Assembly (NCBI GenBank): GCA_016873225.1
Contig: VGXS01000001.1
Location: 220,066 to 284,065, forward strand
Length of the DNA stretch: 64,000 nucleotides
Origin: Planctomycetota bacterium
GTDB taxonomy: Bacteria; Planctomycetota; Planctomycetia; Gemmatales; Gemmataceae
Reading direction: 5' to 3'
The notes beneath the pieces were generated by a model, which had not been told where the DNA came from, made no database searches, and was given only the letters and a program-made list of their open reading frames with translations. Of this stretch, positions 9,009 to 18,268 are shown one piece after another. Position numbers and translations under genes: made by a program. The number at the start of each line of letters is the position of its first letter. Positions within the stretch are counted from its first letter, which is position 1.

Positions 9009-10598
9009 ATGGCAACGGAATGGTATGTCTTCAAGAACAACAAGCGGATGGGGCCATTTTCATCCCTGGATCTCAAGCGTCTGGTGACGGCGGGTTCCAT
9101 CACGATCGACGACCTCGTTTGGAAGGAAGGCACCAGCGGTTGGGTTCCAGCGAAGTCGATCAAGGGATTGTTCGGTTCGGGACAAACCATCCAACCAACC
9201 AAGCTACCGGCGCCATCGCCGCAATTTAATGCTTCCGACACAAACGAAGATCCATTTCAGTCCAACTCATTTTCTAATCCCGCACCAATTCAGCTCACCC
9301 CGCCTTCCTTGTCGGCGGGTTCCAGAGGTTCGTCCACGAAAACACCAACGACTGAATCAGGTTTGCAAGGCTCGCTTGCCGATGAACTTCGGAAGCGCCG
9401 ATCCCAAGCAACCGATGCCTTCCAGCTTTATCGCCTGTTTTGGTCCAGGATTCTAATCAGTGATTTCCACTTGATCCATGCGACAACATCAGAAGTCGCG
9501 CGACTTGAAGCGGCGCCAGTTCCTGTGAACAGTCCGCTTGCGCAAGATTACGCCAGTTGGCGCCGTTCACTGCTGATGGTTTGCATCCTGGTTCTGGGAA
9601 TCACACTTCTGTTCACCGGGTATGAGGTGGCCACCGAGACATTCAATCCCGAAAAGCATATGGTGATCCGCCTGCAGGCCCTTTCATTGTTCCTGTTTCA
9701 GGTCGTGGCTTTCCTGCTCAGCATCGTGGCCGCATTCAATTGGGCCAATATCAAGGTTTCCAAGGTATTCTCCCGACTTGCATGGGCCTTCCAATTTGCA
9801 GGTCCGTTTTTGGTGTTTTTTGCTCCCTTGAGCCTTTTTGTTTCAAATCCCCTGGTGTTGTTCCAGTTGGGAGTCAGTTCGATCGTGACGCTGGCCCCGA
9901 AGATTTTCGGGCTTTTCCCGGGAATCATCAGGTGCAGTCTTTCGATCAAAACTCTTTTGCCTGAATCGGCGGTGGCGGGGTGGCTCAGCGTGGTCATCGT
10001 GCCGATTCACTTTCTTTTCATGCTGGTTCCCGCAATCGCAGCCATCCAGTTCTCTTTCATCGTCTTGGGAATCGGCCTCCTTCTCATGGGAGTTGGTTCG
10101 TTTGTGACACTGTTTAAATCGAACAGCCTTCTCAAGCCGACCAGTCAGGAAGAGGCTTCCAGGATCGTCGCGGGAATCAAGCGATTACAGTCGGTTTTCC
10201 AGATAAGCGGGATTGGCTGCATAGCGTTTCAAGTATTCCGATCCGTTGAAATCACGACGGATATGGCCAACAACCTGCTGCTGTTTGTCTTTTCCTATGT
10301 TGGCAATGTGACGCTACTGACAGTCGCCATGTCCGATTTCATGCTTGGAATGATTCGAGAGAGCCAGTTGCAAACCGAGGCATTCCTCAAATCAGAACTG
10401 CTCATTGATTATCAATCACGCCTTGAACATTTGGCTGCGTGCGGGTTGACGGATTTCGATTCTGGCGAAATGGAATTTGCCAGTAAAATCAAGGAAAAAG
10501 GACTGGAATTGGCCCATAAGGCCTCGGCGGCATCCGGGGTGATCGGCGCCGAAAGACATGCTGGTGGCATATCAGAAACAATCGACGACTTCGGGTAA
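9009..10598 (+). CDS. GYF_2-domain multi-pass membrane protein
   Basis: 529 residues, function unknown. The first 55 residues are a GYF_2-like domain (WYVFKNNKRMGPFSSLDLKR, then GWVPAKSIKGLF), similar to the N-terminus of the gene just upstream. A Ser/Pro/Thr-rich linker leads to a C-terminal half with about seven hydrophobic segments, including LLMVCILVLGITLLFTGY, FLFQVVAFLLSIVAAFNWAN, a FAGPFLVFFAPLSLF stretch and FIVLGIGLLLMGVGSFV. It is probably cotranscribed with the upstream gene and may anchor or partner it. No catalytic motif is visible. The last ~100 residues are soluble and predicted cytoplasmic or periplasmic; topology cannot be settled by eye. Confidence 0.78.
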   Translation: MATEWYVFKNNKRMGPFSSLDLKRLVTAGSITIDDLVWKEGTSGWVPAKSIKGLFGSGQTIQPTKLPAPSPQFNASDTNEDPFQSNSFSNPAPIQLTPPSLSAGSRGSSTKTPTTESGLQGSLADELRKRRSQATDAFQLYRLFWSRILISDFHLIHATTSEVARLEAAPVPVNSPLAQDYASWRRSLLMVCILVLGITLLFTGYEVATETFNPEKHMVIRLQALSLFLFQVVAFLLSIVAAFNWANIKVSKVFSRLAWAFQFAGPFLVFFAPLSLFVSNPLVLFQLGVSSIVTLAPKIFGLFPGIIRCSLSIKTLLPESAVAGWLSVVIVPIHFLFMLVPAIAAIQFSFIVLGIGLLLMGVGSFVTLFKSNSLLKPTSQEEASRIVAGIKRLQSVFQISGIGCIAFQVFRSVEITTDMANNLLLFVFSYVGNVTLLTVAMSDFMLGMIRESQLQTEAFLKSELLIDYQSRLEHLAACGLTDFDSGEMEFASKIKEKGLELAHKASAASGVIGAERHAGGISETIDDFG

Positions 10599-10671
10599 AA
10601 TCCAGTAGCCCCTTCAAGAATTAACTTTTCCCCCGTGATGTTTTCCCCGTACACATCGATTGGCACCGGCA

Positions 10672-12012
10672 TCACTCCGCAACCAGCCCGTAAGGCGCCG
10701 AGCGGTCGACCTGGTTGAGGCACAGTTCGGGGAGGCGTTCCTCGCTTTCCAGATGCCTGACATCGTGGATCCGCTCCGCCGCCAGACGGGCCAACGACAG
10801 CGCCAGTTCGCCCGGTTCCATCATCACCAGAATCACGCCCACGGCGTATCCTTGCCGGCGCATGTCGCCCAGCGCCGCGGCGGCCTCCATCGACACCCGC
10901 GGCAGCAGGGCCACAAGCGTGGTGTCGCGGGGAATCCGGTCGCGACCGGCCGCCAGCAGTTGTTCAAGCGGCAAGCCATCCGTTTTTTCAAGCCGCGCCA
11001 GCAGTTCCCTGGCCCTGGCCAATTGATCGTCTGAACGGCGCACCGGCAGCACCTGAGGTTCGAGCCTATCGCTTGCCTTCACCGTGGCGTTGGCGCCGGC
11101 GGTGTCGGACCTTTTCGTAGGCTCCAACACATAGCCTTCGCTAAGGATCCTGTCGCGGGCGTCACGGCCGTTGGTGACAAGGCCCACCTGCTGCCTGAGT
11201 TCGCAAAGGGCGCCGACAAGGCTGGCCGCCGCCGTCACCGCAAGGTCGCCGCGCGCCGGTTCACCCTGCGCCGGGTAGCCTTCGGCATGGAAGTCGAGCA
11301 AGATGGTGGCGCCCGCGAGGCAACTCGGCTCGAACACCCGGCACTGCAAGGTTCCCGAACGGGCGGTGGCCTTCCAGTGGATCCGGTTGAGCGGGTCGCC
11401 CGGGGCATATCCCCTGATTCCCGCCATGCGCGTCACATCCTCAAACAGGCGATGAGTGAGGCGGATCTCGCCGATGGGCCTCCGCGAGGCGATGTCGTAA
11501 CCCGCCAGCGGCACCACCCTGGGCAACACCAGCAGGAACGCCGGAGGCGCCATGACGCGGAACTTCCGGTACAGGCCGAACAGGTCGCCATTCTCCACCA
11601 CCAGCGGTCCGATTTGGAAGTAGCCTCGGCGCAGGCATTCAATGGTGTATTCCAGCGATATCGTTCCCTTGGGCGCCATCATCACCAGGCGCACGCGCCG
11701 GCCCTTCACCTTGAGCGAACCCTTGCGGGGATCAAGCGCCTCGCGGGCCACCAAGTCCTCGAGCAACACCCAGGGGATGGGGGCGGCGGCGTTATTGGAG
11801 ACAGTGACCCGCATTTTCAGGGTGCCGCCGATCTCGCGGGTGATGGAGGCGCCGTTGCGCCTGGCCGAAAGGTGGTCGAGCTTGCCCGCGGCAAGGCCCC
11901 TGCTGATGAGCACGAGCGCCAAGAGCGCGTACATGGAATAGGCCAAAAGGCCCGACTCCAGCACAAGCGCGGCCGCGAGGATGAGGCCGGCGACGACAAG
12001 CCAGCGGATCAT
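10672..12012 (-). CDS. DUF58 domain-containing protein
   Basis: 446 residues. Two N-terminal hydrophobic segments (WLVVAGLILAAALVLESG and LLAYSMYALLALVLISRG) are followed by a beta-rich region and the DUF58 hallmark GDPLNRIHWKATARSGTL, then a vWA-like C-terminal part. DUF58 proteins are regularly paired with MoxR ATPases and are thought to act as adaptors in chaperone-like or envelope assembly functions; the exact role is unknown. Its ATG overlaps the stop of the moxR-like gene upstream (ATGA), so they are translationally coupled. The transglutaminase and BatA/BatB genes often found next in such operons are absent here. Confidence 0.88.
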   Translation of the reverse strand: MIRWLVVAGLILAAALVLESGLLAYSMYALLALVLISRGLAAGKLDHLSARRNGASITREIGGTLKMRVTVSNNAAAPIPWVLLEDLVAREALDPRKGSLKVKGRRVRLVMMAPKGTISLEYTIECLRRGYFQIGPLVVENGDLFGLYRKFRVMAPPAFLLVLPRVVPLAGYDIASRRPIGEIRLTHRLFEDVTRMAGIRGYAPGDPLNRIHWKATARSGTLQCRVFEPSCLAGATILLDFHAEGYPAQGEPARGDLAVTAAASLVGALCELRQQVGLVTNGRDARDRILSEGYVLEPTKRSDTAGANATVKASDRLEPQVLPVRRSDDQLARARELLARLEKTDGLPLEQLLAAGRDRIPRDTTLVALLPRVSMEAAAALGDMRRQGYAVGVILVMMEPGELALSLARLAAERIHDVRHLESEERLPELCLNQVDRSAPYGLVAE

Positions 12013-12995
12013 CGTGAGAAATGGTCCGTGGCGCCCGAACCGGGCAGGTGCGGCACGCGGACATCGCCGACAACCTCGTGAAGCAGGCCGGCGGCGGTGG
12101 TTTTGCGCAGGCGCGCCTCGGGGCGCAAGATGACCCGGTGGGCCAAGATGGGCTGGACCAGTTTCTTGACATCGTCGGGGGTGACGAACGACCGGCCGGC
12201 AAGGGCGGCATGGGCCTGCGAGGCCCGATAGAGGGCGATGCCGGCGCGTGGGCTGCCGCCCAGGGCCACATCGTCGTGCTCGCGTGTGCCATGGACTATT
12301 TCAAGCAGGTAGCGCCGCACCTTGTCATCGACCACGATATCGCGCGTGGCCTCCTGCGCCGCCAGCCAATCGGCGGCCGAAACCACGGGCTGGATCTCGT
12401 CGATGGGGTGGCTTTTTTGCAGGCGGCCCAGGAGTCGCTCCTCATCCTCCAGCGACGGATAGCCCAGGCTGAGGCGCATGAGGAAGCGGTCGAGTTGAGC
12501 CTCGGGGAGCGGGAAGGTGCCTTCCTGGTCGATCGGGTTCTGCGTGGCGATCACCAGGAAGGGTGGCTTCAGGTTGTAGGTTTGGCCGTCGACGGTGACC
12601 CTGCGCTCGGCCATGGCCTCAAGCAGGGCCGCCTGCGTGCGGGGAGTGGCGCGGTTGATCTCATCGGCCAGCAGGGTTTGGGCGAAGACCGGGCCGGGGC
12701 GGAACTCGAACTCGGCGGTCTTGGGGCTGAAGACGCTCACGCCGGTGATGTCGGTGGGCAGAAGGTCGGGAGTGCACTGCACGCGCTTGAAAACAGACCC
12801 GACGCTGCGGGCGATGGCGCGTGCCAGCATGGTCTTGGCCACGCCGGGAACATCTTCCAGGAGAATGTGCCCCTCGGCGAGATAAGCGGCGAGGGCCAGC
12901 GTGACCTGGTGCTTTTTTCCGACGATCACCTTCTCGATGTTGGCGGCCACCTTGCCGGCCACCAAGGCGATCTCGCGTCCCAAGTCCTTGGCCAT
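12009..12995 (-). CDS. MoxR-family AAA+ ATPase
   Basis: 328 residues. AAA_3-type ATPase with Walker A-like GHILLEDVPGVAKTMLARAI, DLLPTDITGV, Walker B ADEINRATPRTQAALLEAM, sensor ATQNPIDQEGTFPLPEAQLDRF and a C-terminal lid with SPRAGIALYRASQAHA. MoxR proteins act as chaperone-like remodelling ATPases with vWA/DUF58 partners, here the directly coupled downstream gene. ATG 12995 is chosen over the TTG at 13016 because GGGAGG lies nine bases upstream and would fall inside the longer reading. Confidence 0.92.
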   Translation of the reverse strand: MAKDLGREIALVAGKVAANIEKVIVGKKHQVTLALAAYLAEGHILLEDVPGVAKTMLARAIARSVGSVFKRVQCTPDLLPTDITGVSVFSPKTAEFEFRPGPVFAQTLLADEINRATPRTQAALLEAMAERRVTVDGQTYNLKPPFLVIATQNPIDQEGTFPLPEAQLDRFLMRLSLGYPSLEDEERLLGRLQKSHPIDEIQPVVSAADWLAAQEATRDIVVDDKVRRYLLEIVHGTREHDDVALGGSPRAGIALYRASQAHAALAGRSFVTPDDVKKLVQPILAHRVILRPEARLRKTTAAGLLHEVVGDVRVPHLPGSGATDHFSR

Positions 12996-13082
12996 GGGCC
13001 CATGCCTCCCACTCAACGGCGAAAGCCGGCCCGATGAGGGCCGGCGGACGCCTGAGGTGAATATAGGGCCGTTGGGCGTTGG

Positions 13083-13388
13083 TTAGAACTGGTCGAGCCA
13101 GTAATGGAAGCCGCTATGATAGCGCTGCGGCTGCATCCCCATGTAATGCCAGTTGGGCACCTTGAACGGGGGATAGGCCATGTATGCCGGCGGCGGCATG
13201 TAAGGCTGTCCGGGTTGCTCGGGCCACTTCGGCCCCATGTTGGGCCAGTAGCTGTGGGGGAAGTAGTGGTAGGGGTAGTAGAACATCCGGGGCAGGCGAG
13301 GGTCGATGCCCTGGGCTTGGCTTTCGGTCGCGAAAAACGCGAGGGCCAGGGCCACGAGGCCGGCTTGGACGATCATGGCGCGCATCAT
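13083..13388 (-). CDS. Small secreted Tyr/Pro/His-rich protein
   Basis: 101 residues of unknown function. A clear Sec signal peptide (MIVQAGLVALALAFFATESQA, cleavage likely before QG) precedes a mature part dominated by Pro, Tyr, Trp, His and Met (RMFYYPYHYFPHSYWPNMGP, later FHYWLDQF). The start at 13388 has GGAG seven bases upstream; longer in-frame starts lack this and would hide the signal peptide. It lies about 88 bp upstream of the moxR-like gene on the same strand and could be part of its transcript. Small exported proteins of this composition are seen in planctomycetes, but no role is established. No cysteines are present in the mature part. Confidence 0.65.
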   Translation of the reverse strand: MMRAMIVQAGLVALALAFFATESQAQGIDPRLPRMFYYPYHYFPHSYWPNMGPKWPEQPGQPYMPPPAYMAYPPFKVPNWHYMGMQPQRYHSGFHYWLDQF

Positions 13389-13586
13389 GCTGCTTCTCCA
13401 CCTGGGTGGGTCGTCGTGGACAATCCTTCCGGACAAGCCTACATCCCTCCAAGCGGCCATGACGGAACGCTCCCCGGCCGGCGGCGCGGTTTTTCAACGC
13501 CTCGGGACGGGTCGTTCCGCGGGGGAAACAGGTTCCAGCGGTGTCGGGTTTGACGGCGGAGCCTGGCGGAATTCGGGGTAAACCAG

Positions 13587-15041
13587 ATGGATTGGCTCAC
13601 GGACATCGATCATCCGCTCATCACGCGCTATGCCAGCAAGGAAATGGCGGCGCTCTGGAGCCCGCGCAAGCGCATCGGCTTGTGGAGGAGGTTGTGGCTG
13701 GCCCTGGCCACCTGCGAGGCCGAACTGGGCCTGAAGGCCGACGACGGCGTCACCCCCCGCATCAGCCCCGGGCAGCTCGAGGCGCTGGCCCGTCACCTCG
13801 ATGACATCGACTTCGAGAACGCCGCGCGGCACGAGAAGCGCCTCAGGCACGATGTCATGGCGCATGTCCACGCGCTGGGCGACGCCTGCCCCGAGGCGCG
13901 CGACATCGTGCACCTGGGCGCCACCTCGTGCTTCGTCACCGACAACGGCGACCTCATGCTGATCCGCGAAGGCCTCGACATGCTCATCGGCAAGGTGGCC
14001 TCGGTAATGGCCGCGCTGGCCCGCTTCGCCCGCAAGCACCGCGACCTTGTCACGCTGGGCTTCACCCATTTCCAGCCGGCCCAACTCACCACCGTGGGCA
14101 AGCGCGCCTGCCTGTGGATCCAGGATTTCCTGCTCGACCTCGACGAACTGGCCCACCGCCGCGCCACGCTGGCCTTCCGGGGCGCCAAGGGAACCACCGG
14201 CACGCAGGCCAGCTTCCTCACGCTGTTTCATGGCGACCATGCCAAGGTGAGGCAGCTTGACGCCATGGTGGCCAAGCGGATGGGGTTCGACCGCGTCTAC
14301 CCAGTCACAGGCCAGACCTACCCGCGCAAGGTCGATTCCCAGGTGCTTGACGCCCTTTCCGGCCTGGGGCAGACGGGCCACAAGTGGGGGACCGACCTTC
14401 GCCTGCTGGCGCACCGGCAGGAGATCGACGAACCATTTGAAGCCGACCAGATCGGCTCGAGCGCGATGGCCTACAAGCGCAATCCGATGCGCGCCGAAAG
14501 GCTTTGCGGACTAGGGCGCTTCCTGATGTCGCTGCCGGCGAACGCCGCCGCCACGGCGGCAACCCAGTGGCTCGAGCGGACGCTGGATGACAGCGTCAAC
14601 CGCAGGCTGGTGATCTCCCAGGCGTTCCTGGCCGCCGACGCCAGCCTGCGCATCGCCCAGAACCTTGCCGACGGACTGATCGCCCATCCCGAGGTGATCC
14701 ACCGCGAGGTGAACCGCTACCTGCCCTACATGGCCACCGAGAACATCATGATGGCGGCGGTGGCTGCGGGCGCCGACAGGCAGGAAGCGCACGAGGTGAT
14801 CCGCAAGCATTCGCACGCCACCACGCTGGCCCTCAAGGAAGGCGCGGCGCGAAACGACCTGCTTGACAGGCTCAAGGCCGACCCGTTCATGGCCAAGGTG
14901 GACATCGACGCCGTGGTGGAGGCGGGCAACTTCGCCGGCCGGGCTCCCGAGCAGGTGGATGAGTACCTGGCCGAGGTGGTGGAACCGGCGCTTGAGCCAT
15001 ACCGGAACCTGTTGGGCCAGAAGGCCGAGCTGCATGTCTAG
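13587..15041 (+). CDS. purB: Adenylosuccinate lyase
   Basis: Catalyses two fumarate-releasing steps of purine synthesis (SAICAR to AICAR and adenylosuccinate to AMP). 484 residues. HDVMAHVHALGDACPEA and HLGATSCFVTDN are conserved substrate-binding stretches; GTTGTQASFLTLF follows, and the fumarase/aspartase superfamily signature GSSAMAYKRNPMRAERLCG lies near residue 290, containing the catalytic Ser loop. It belongs to the longer, eukaryote-like ADSL branch. The ATG at 13587 begins MDWLTDIDHPLITRYAS, the normal start of that branch. A 198-bp gap upstream, divergent from the small secreted protein, should hold its promoter, but none was recognised with confidence. Confidence 0.95.
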   Translation: MDWLTDIDHPLITRYASKEMAALWSPRKRIGLWRRLWLALATCEAELGLKADDGVTPRISPGQLEALARHLDDIDFENAARHEKRLRHDVMAHVHALGDACPEARDIVHLGATSCFVTDNGDLMLIREGLDMLIGKVASVMAALARFARKHRDLVTLGFTHFQPAQLTTVGKRACLWIQDFLLDLDELAHRRATLAFRGAKGTTGTQASFLTLFHGDHAKVRQLDAMVAKRMGFDRVYPVTGQTYPRKVDSQVLDALSGLGQTGHKWGTDLRLLAHRQEIDEPFEADQIGSSAMAYKRNPMRAERLCGLGRFLMSLPANAAATAATQWLERTLDDSVNRRLVISQAFLAADASLRIAQNLADGLIAHPEVIHREVNRYLPYMATENIMMAAVAAGADRQEAHEVIRKHSHATTLALKEGAARNDLLDRLKADPFMAKVDIDAVVEAGNFAGRAPEQVDEYLAEVVEPALEPYRNLLGQKAELHV

Positions 15042-15060
15042 AACCAGGGGGAAGACGACC

Positions 15061-16512
15061 ATGCTCGAGAAAAGCCTCACGGCCGCGGTGTTGATGGCCG
15101 CGGCCCTGCCCGCGTGGGCGGGAAAGGACGATATCGCCAAGTCGGTGGCCGGATTGGCCGACGAGTCATGGGAGATGGCCAAGAATATTTGGGAATATGC
15201 CGAGCCGGGTTATCTGGAATCCAAGTCGTCGAAGCTGATCGCCGACAGGCTTGAGAAGGCCGGGTTCAAGGTGAGCCGGGGGGTCGCGGGCATCCCCACG
15301 GCGTTCACCGCCACCTTCGGGGAAGGCAAGCCGCTGGTGGCCATCCTGGGGGAATATGACGCGCTACCCGAATTGTCGCAGGAGGCGCTGCCTGTGAGAC
15401 AACCGCGCAAGGAAGGCAACGGTTACGGGCAGGCATGCGGGCACCACCTCTTCGGGGTGGGGTCGATGGCCGCGGCGATGGCGCTCGCCGGCGAGATCAA
15501 GGCCGGGCGCGCCAAGGGCACCGTGCGCTACTACGGATGCCCGGCCGAGGAAGGCGGGGCGGCCAAGGCGTTCATGGTGAGGGCGGGCCTGTTTTCCGAT
15601 GTCGATGTCGCGTTGCACTGGCATCCGGGCAGCCGCAACAGCGTGGGCGACCCGTCATGCCTGGCGCGCGTCGCGGTTCGCTTCCGGTTCCATGGCACGG
15701 CGGCGCACGCGGCGGGCTCGCCCGAGCGGGGCCGATCCGCGCTCGACGGGCTTCTCCTGGCCATCCATGCCGTGGAACTCATGCGTGAACACACTCCCAC
15801 CGGAACCCGGCTGCACCACACAATCCTTTCCGGTGGTGGAGCCGCCAATGTGGTTCCCGAGTTCGCCGAGGGTTTCTTCTATGTGCGCCATCCCAAGTCG
15901 GAGGTGGTTCGCGAGCTTTACCCCCGCCTGCTCAAGTGCGCCCAGGCGGGAGCTTTGGCCACCGAAACAAAACTCGAGGTCGTGAACCTGGGAGGCACCC
16001 TCGAACTGCTGCCCAACCCGTCGCTGTCGGCGGTGGTCCAGGCCAACATGAAAAAGCTCAACAAGCTCCGTTACGACGATGAGGAGACCCGCTTCGCCCT
16101 CAAGCTGAGGGAAACGATCCCCGGAAAGCTGCCACCGCTCGATGACATCGCCACCGTGCATGAAAGCTATGGCGGCACCACGATGGGCTCCACCGATGTG
16201 GGTGATGTCTCCTGGGTGGTGCCCACGGCCGGCTTCAGCGCCGCCTGCTGGGCCCCGGGCACCCCGGGGCACTCATGGCAGGCCGTCGCCTGCGGTGGCA
16301 CGACCATGGGCAAGAAGGGGATGCTGCTGGCCGCGGAAACGCTGGCGGCCTCGGCCTTCGACATCATGACCAACCCCGAGGCCATCCAAAACGCCAAGGC
16401 CGAGTTCAAGAAGCGCCTGGGAGAGGATGGATACAAGCCGCTTTTGGAAAAGGACCAGAAACCGCCGCTTGAATATCGCCTGCCCGCGCGCAGGGCTGCC
16501 GGCGGCGAGTGA
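15061..16512 (+). CDS. Exported M20-family amidohydrolase (AbgB-like)
   Basis: Zinc-dependent amidohydrolase/peptidase of the M20D group, about 483 residues. A signal peptide (LTAAVLMAAALPAWA, then GKDD) suggests export. VAILGEYDALPELSQ contains the first metal-binding region, GNGYGQACGHHLFGVGSMAA has the GHHLF motif of AbgB-like proteins, and CPAEEGGAAKAFM the catalytic Glu pair. The dimerisation domain follows (FHGTAAHAAGSPERGRSALD). AbgB hydrolyses p-aminobenzoyl-glutamate; the true substrate here is unknown. The start lies 19 bp after purB, so cotranscription is plausible. Confidence 0.87.
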   Translation: MLEKSLTAAVLMAAALPAWAGKDDIAKSVAGLADESWEMAKNIWEYAEPGYLESKSSKLIADRLEKAGFKVSRGVAGIPTAFTATFGEGKPLVAILGEYDALPELSQEALPVRQPRKEGNGYGQACGHHLFGVGSMAAAMALAGEIKAGRAKGTVRYYGCPAEEGGAAKAFMVRAGLFSDVDVALHWHPGSRNSVGDPSCLARVAVRFRFHGTAAHAAGSPERGRSALDGLLLAIHAVELMREHTPTGTRLHHTILSGGGAANVVPEFAEGFFYVRHPKSEVVRELYPRLLKCAQAGALATETKLEVVNLGGTLELLPNPSLSAVVQANMKKLNKLRYDDEETRFALKLRETIPGKLPPLDDIATVHESYGGTTMGSTDVGDVSWVVPTAGFSAACWAPGTPGHSWQAVACGGTTMGKKGMLLAAETLAASAFDIMTNPEAIQNAKAEFKKRLGEDGYKPLLEKDQKPPLEYRLPARRAAGGE

Positions 16513-16598
16513 GGGGACGCTTGAGGTAACCGGCGGGGTGTGTTCTCATCCATGAGAGAGGGATCAACCGGTCCCAGGCACCCTGACCAGGATTACCC

Positions 16599-18002
16599 AT
16601 GACAACGGCAATCGGCCTCGCCATCGCGCTGGCGTTCCTGCAGGTCCGGGACATCACCCGCCCTCCGGGCACGATGCTTGCCAAGGATGACGGAAGCACC
16701 CGCGACATCGGCTCACGGCTTGAGCCGTTCGTGGATTCTTGGCTCATTTCCAAACTCGACAGCGCCTGGCTGCACCTGCACGAACCCCGCCTCTCCCCGG
16801 CCATGGAGCAACCCGCCGACAACATGGAATACGGTACCGTCATCAAGGACGGAAAACTGTTCAGGCTCTACACGCGCGACGGCAGGGGCGCCAAGTTCGA
16901 TGGCGACAGTTCCGAGGTGACCCGTTATTGCGAAAGTGACGACGGCATCCACTGGCGGAAACCCAACCTGGGCCTCGTTGAACTGGATGGAAGCAAAAAC
17001 AACAACATCATCCTGCGCGAGAAGGGAGTTTGCCACAACTTTTGTCCATTCATTGACGCCCGTCCGGGCGTGCCGGCCGGCGAAAGGTACAAGGCGCTCG
17101 GTGGCGTCATCTTGCGCAACCCCGGCGGGGGACTCATCGCCTTCGCCTCGGCTGACGGCATCCGCTGGCGGCGCATGGCAGACAAGCCCGTCATCACCAA
17201 GGGGGCGTTCGATTCGCAGAATGTGGCATTCTGGTCGGAAACCGAGGGGAAATATGTGGCCTACATCCGCACCTTCACGGCGGGTGTGAGCACGGCCACG
17301 CAGTGGCGGCTCGACGGGTTGCGGTCGGTATCCAGGGCCACCTCCGACGATTTCATCCACTGGACCGACCCGGTTCCCCTCAATCCGAACTTCCCGGGTG
17401 AGCACATCTACACCACCCTCACGCATCCCTACTACCGGGCGCCGCACATTTACATCGCCCTGCCGACGCGCTTTCATCCCGCCCGCGGCCAGAGCACCGA
17501 CATCCTGTTCATGACAGCGCGGGGGAATGCGCCTTACGACCGCACCTTCTGCGGCGCCTTCATCCGGCCGGGACTCGACCCGGCGCGGTGGGGCAACCGT
17601 TCGAACTACGCCGCGCTCAATGTGGTGCCCGGCCCGCCGGGGGAAATGTGGATTTACACGACGCCCTTCAGGCGTTTTGTGCTGCGGACCGACGGTTTCG
17701 CGTCGGTGCGGGCCGGCGCCGACGCGGGCGAGATGGTCACCAGGCCGCTGCGTTTCAAGGGAGACACCCTCGTGCTGAACGCCGCGACCAGCGCCGGCGG
17801 CAGCGTCGCGGTGGAAATCCAGTCGCCCGATGGCCGGGCCTTGCCGGGATTCGCGCTGGCCGACTGCGTTGCCGGGGTGGGAGATTCGATAGAGATGCCT
17901 ATCGCCTGGAAAAGCGGCAAGGTTGGCTCGCTTGCCGGCAAGGATGTGCGGTTGAGGTTCGTCCTGCGCGAGGCCGACCTGTACTCCATCAGGTTCCGGT
18001 GA
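16599..18002 (+). CDS. Putative exported beta-propeller (glycosidase-like) protein
   Basis: 467 residues, no secure function. A short hydrophobic N-terminus (TAIGLAIALAFLQV) may be a weak signal peptide. The body shows recurring blade-like units such as EYGTVIKDGKLFRLYTRDG, YCESDDGIHWRKPNLGL, FASADGIRWRRMADKPVI and SRATSDDFIHWTDPVPL. The repeated S.DG.HW pattern is that of five-bladed propellers of the GH32/GH43/GH130-like type. A beta-sandwich-like C-terminus (LVLNAATSAGGSVAVEIQ) follows. Whether it hydrolyses glycans is an inference; catalytic carboxylates cannot be assigned by eye. It sits 86 bp after the M20 gene. Another shorter propeller-like protein lies at 56679-57599. Confidence 0.65.
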   Translation: MTTAIGLAIALAFLQVRDITRPPGTMLAKDDGSTRDIGSRLEPFVDSWLISKLDSAWLHLHEPRLSPAMEQPADNMEYGTVIKDGKLFRLYTRDGRGAKFDGDSSEVTRYCESDDGIHWRKPNLGLVELDGSKNNNIILREKGVCHNFCPFIDARPGVPAGERYKALGGVILRNPGGGLIAFASADGIRWRRMADKPVITKGAFDSQNVAFWSETEGKYVAYIRTFTAGVSTATQWRLDGLRSVSRATSDDFIHWTDPVPLNPNFPGEHIYTTLTHPYYRAPHIYIALPTRFHPARGQSTDILFMTARGNAPYDRTFCGAFIRPGLDPARWGNRSNYAALNVVPGPPGEMWIYTTPFRRFVLRTDGFASVRAGADAGEMVTRPLRFKGDTLVLNAATSAGGSVAVEIQSPDGRALPGFALADCVAGVGDSIEMPIAWKSGKVGSLAGKDVRLRFVLREADLYSIRFR

Positions 18003-18268
18003 GCACCGCAGCCATCATCCACTGATCCGGCAAGACCGCAGGCCGCGCCTCAGGTAAACCAAGTCCTTCGGAGTTTACCAAAGAGACCCGGAATTCGGTT
18101 AATTGATCAGTTTGAAAAGGCGCGAGGCAGGGCATGAAAGCGACCTTCGGGGAAGCCGCTGGAAGCGGTCATCAGGATGTTTTTCAAGACAATCCATCCG
18201 GGCCCCAGGATTCATCCTGCCTGCTTGATGCGCGCCAGCAATGAATGATTCAACAATTCGGAATCTTG
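18003..18268. other. Intergenic region between convergent genes
   Basis: About 266 bp between the stops of the propeller-like gene (+) and the FabH-type gene (-). No tRNA fold, repeat or convincing terminator was found. One 36-codon reading (18134-18244, +) has a GAGG upstream but no recognisable product, and is treated as chance. Confidence 0.4.

Noticed and set aside
13389..13586. Intergenic gap upstream of purB considered for a tRNA or riboswitch
   Set aside because: No cloverleaf, T-loop consensus or purine-riboswitch-like core could be found by eye.
18134..18244. 36-codon plus-strand reading with GAGG upstream in the gap before fabH
   Set aside because: No conserved motif or signal peptide, and the gap lies between convergent stops where no gene is expected. 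Chance cannot be excluded, so it is not annotated.
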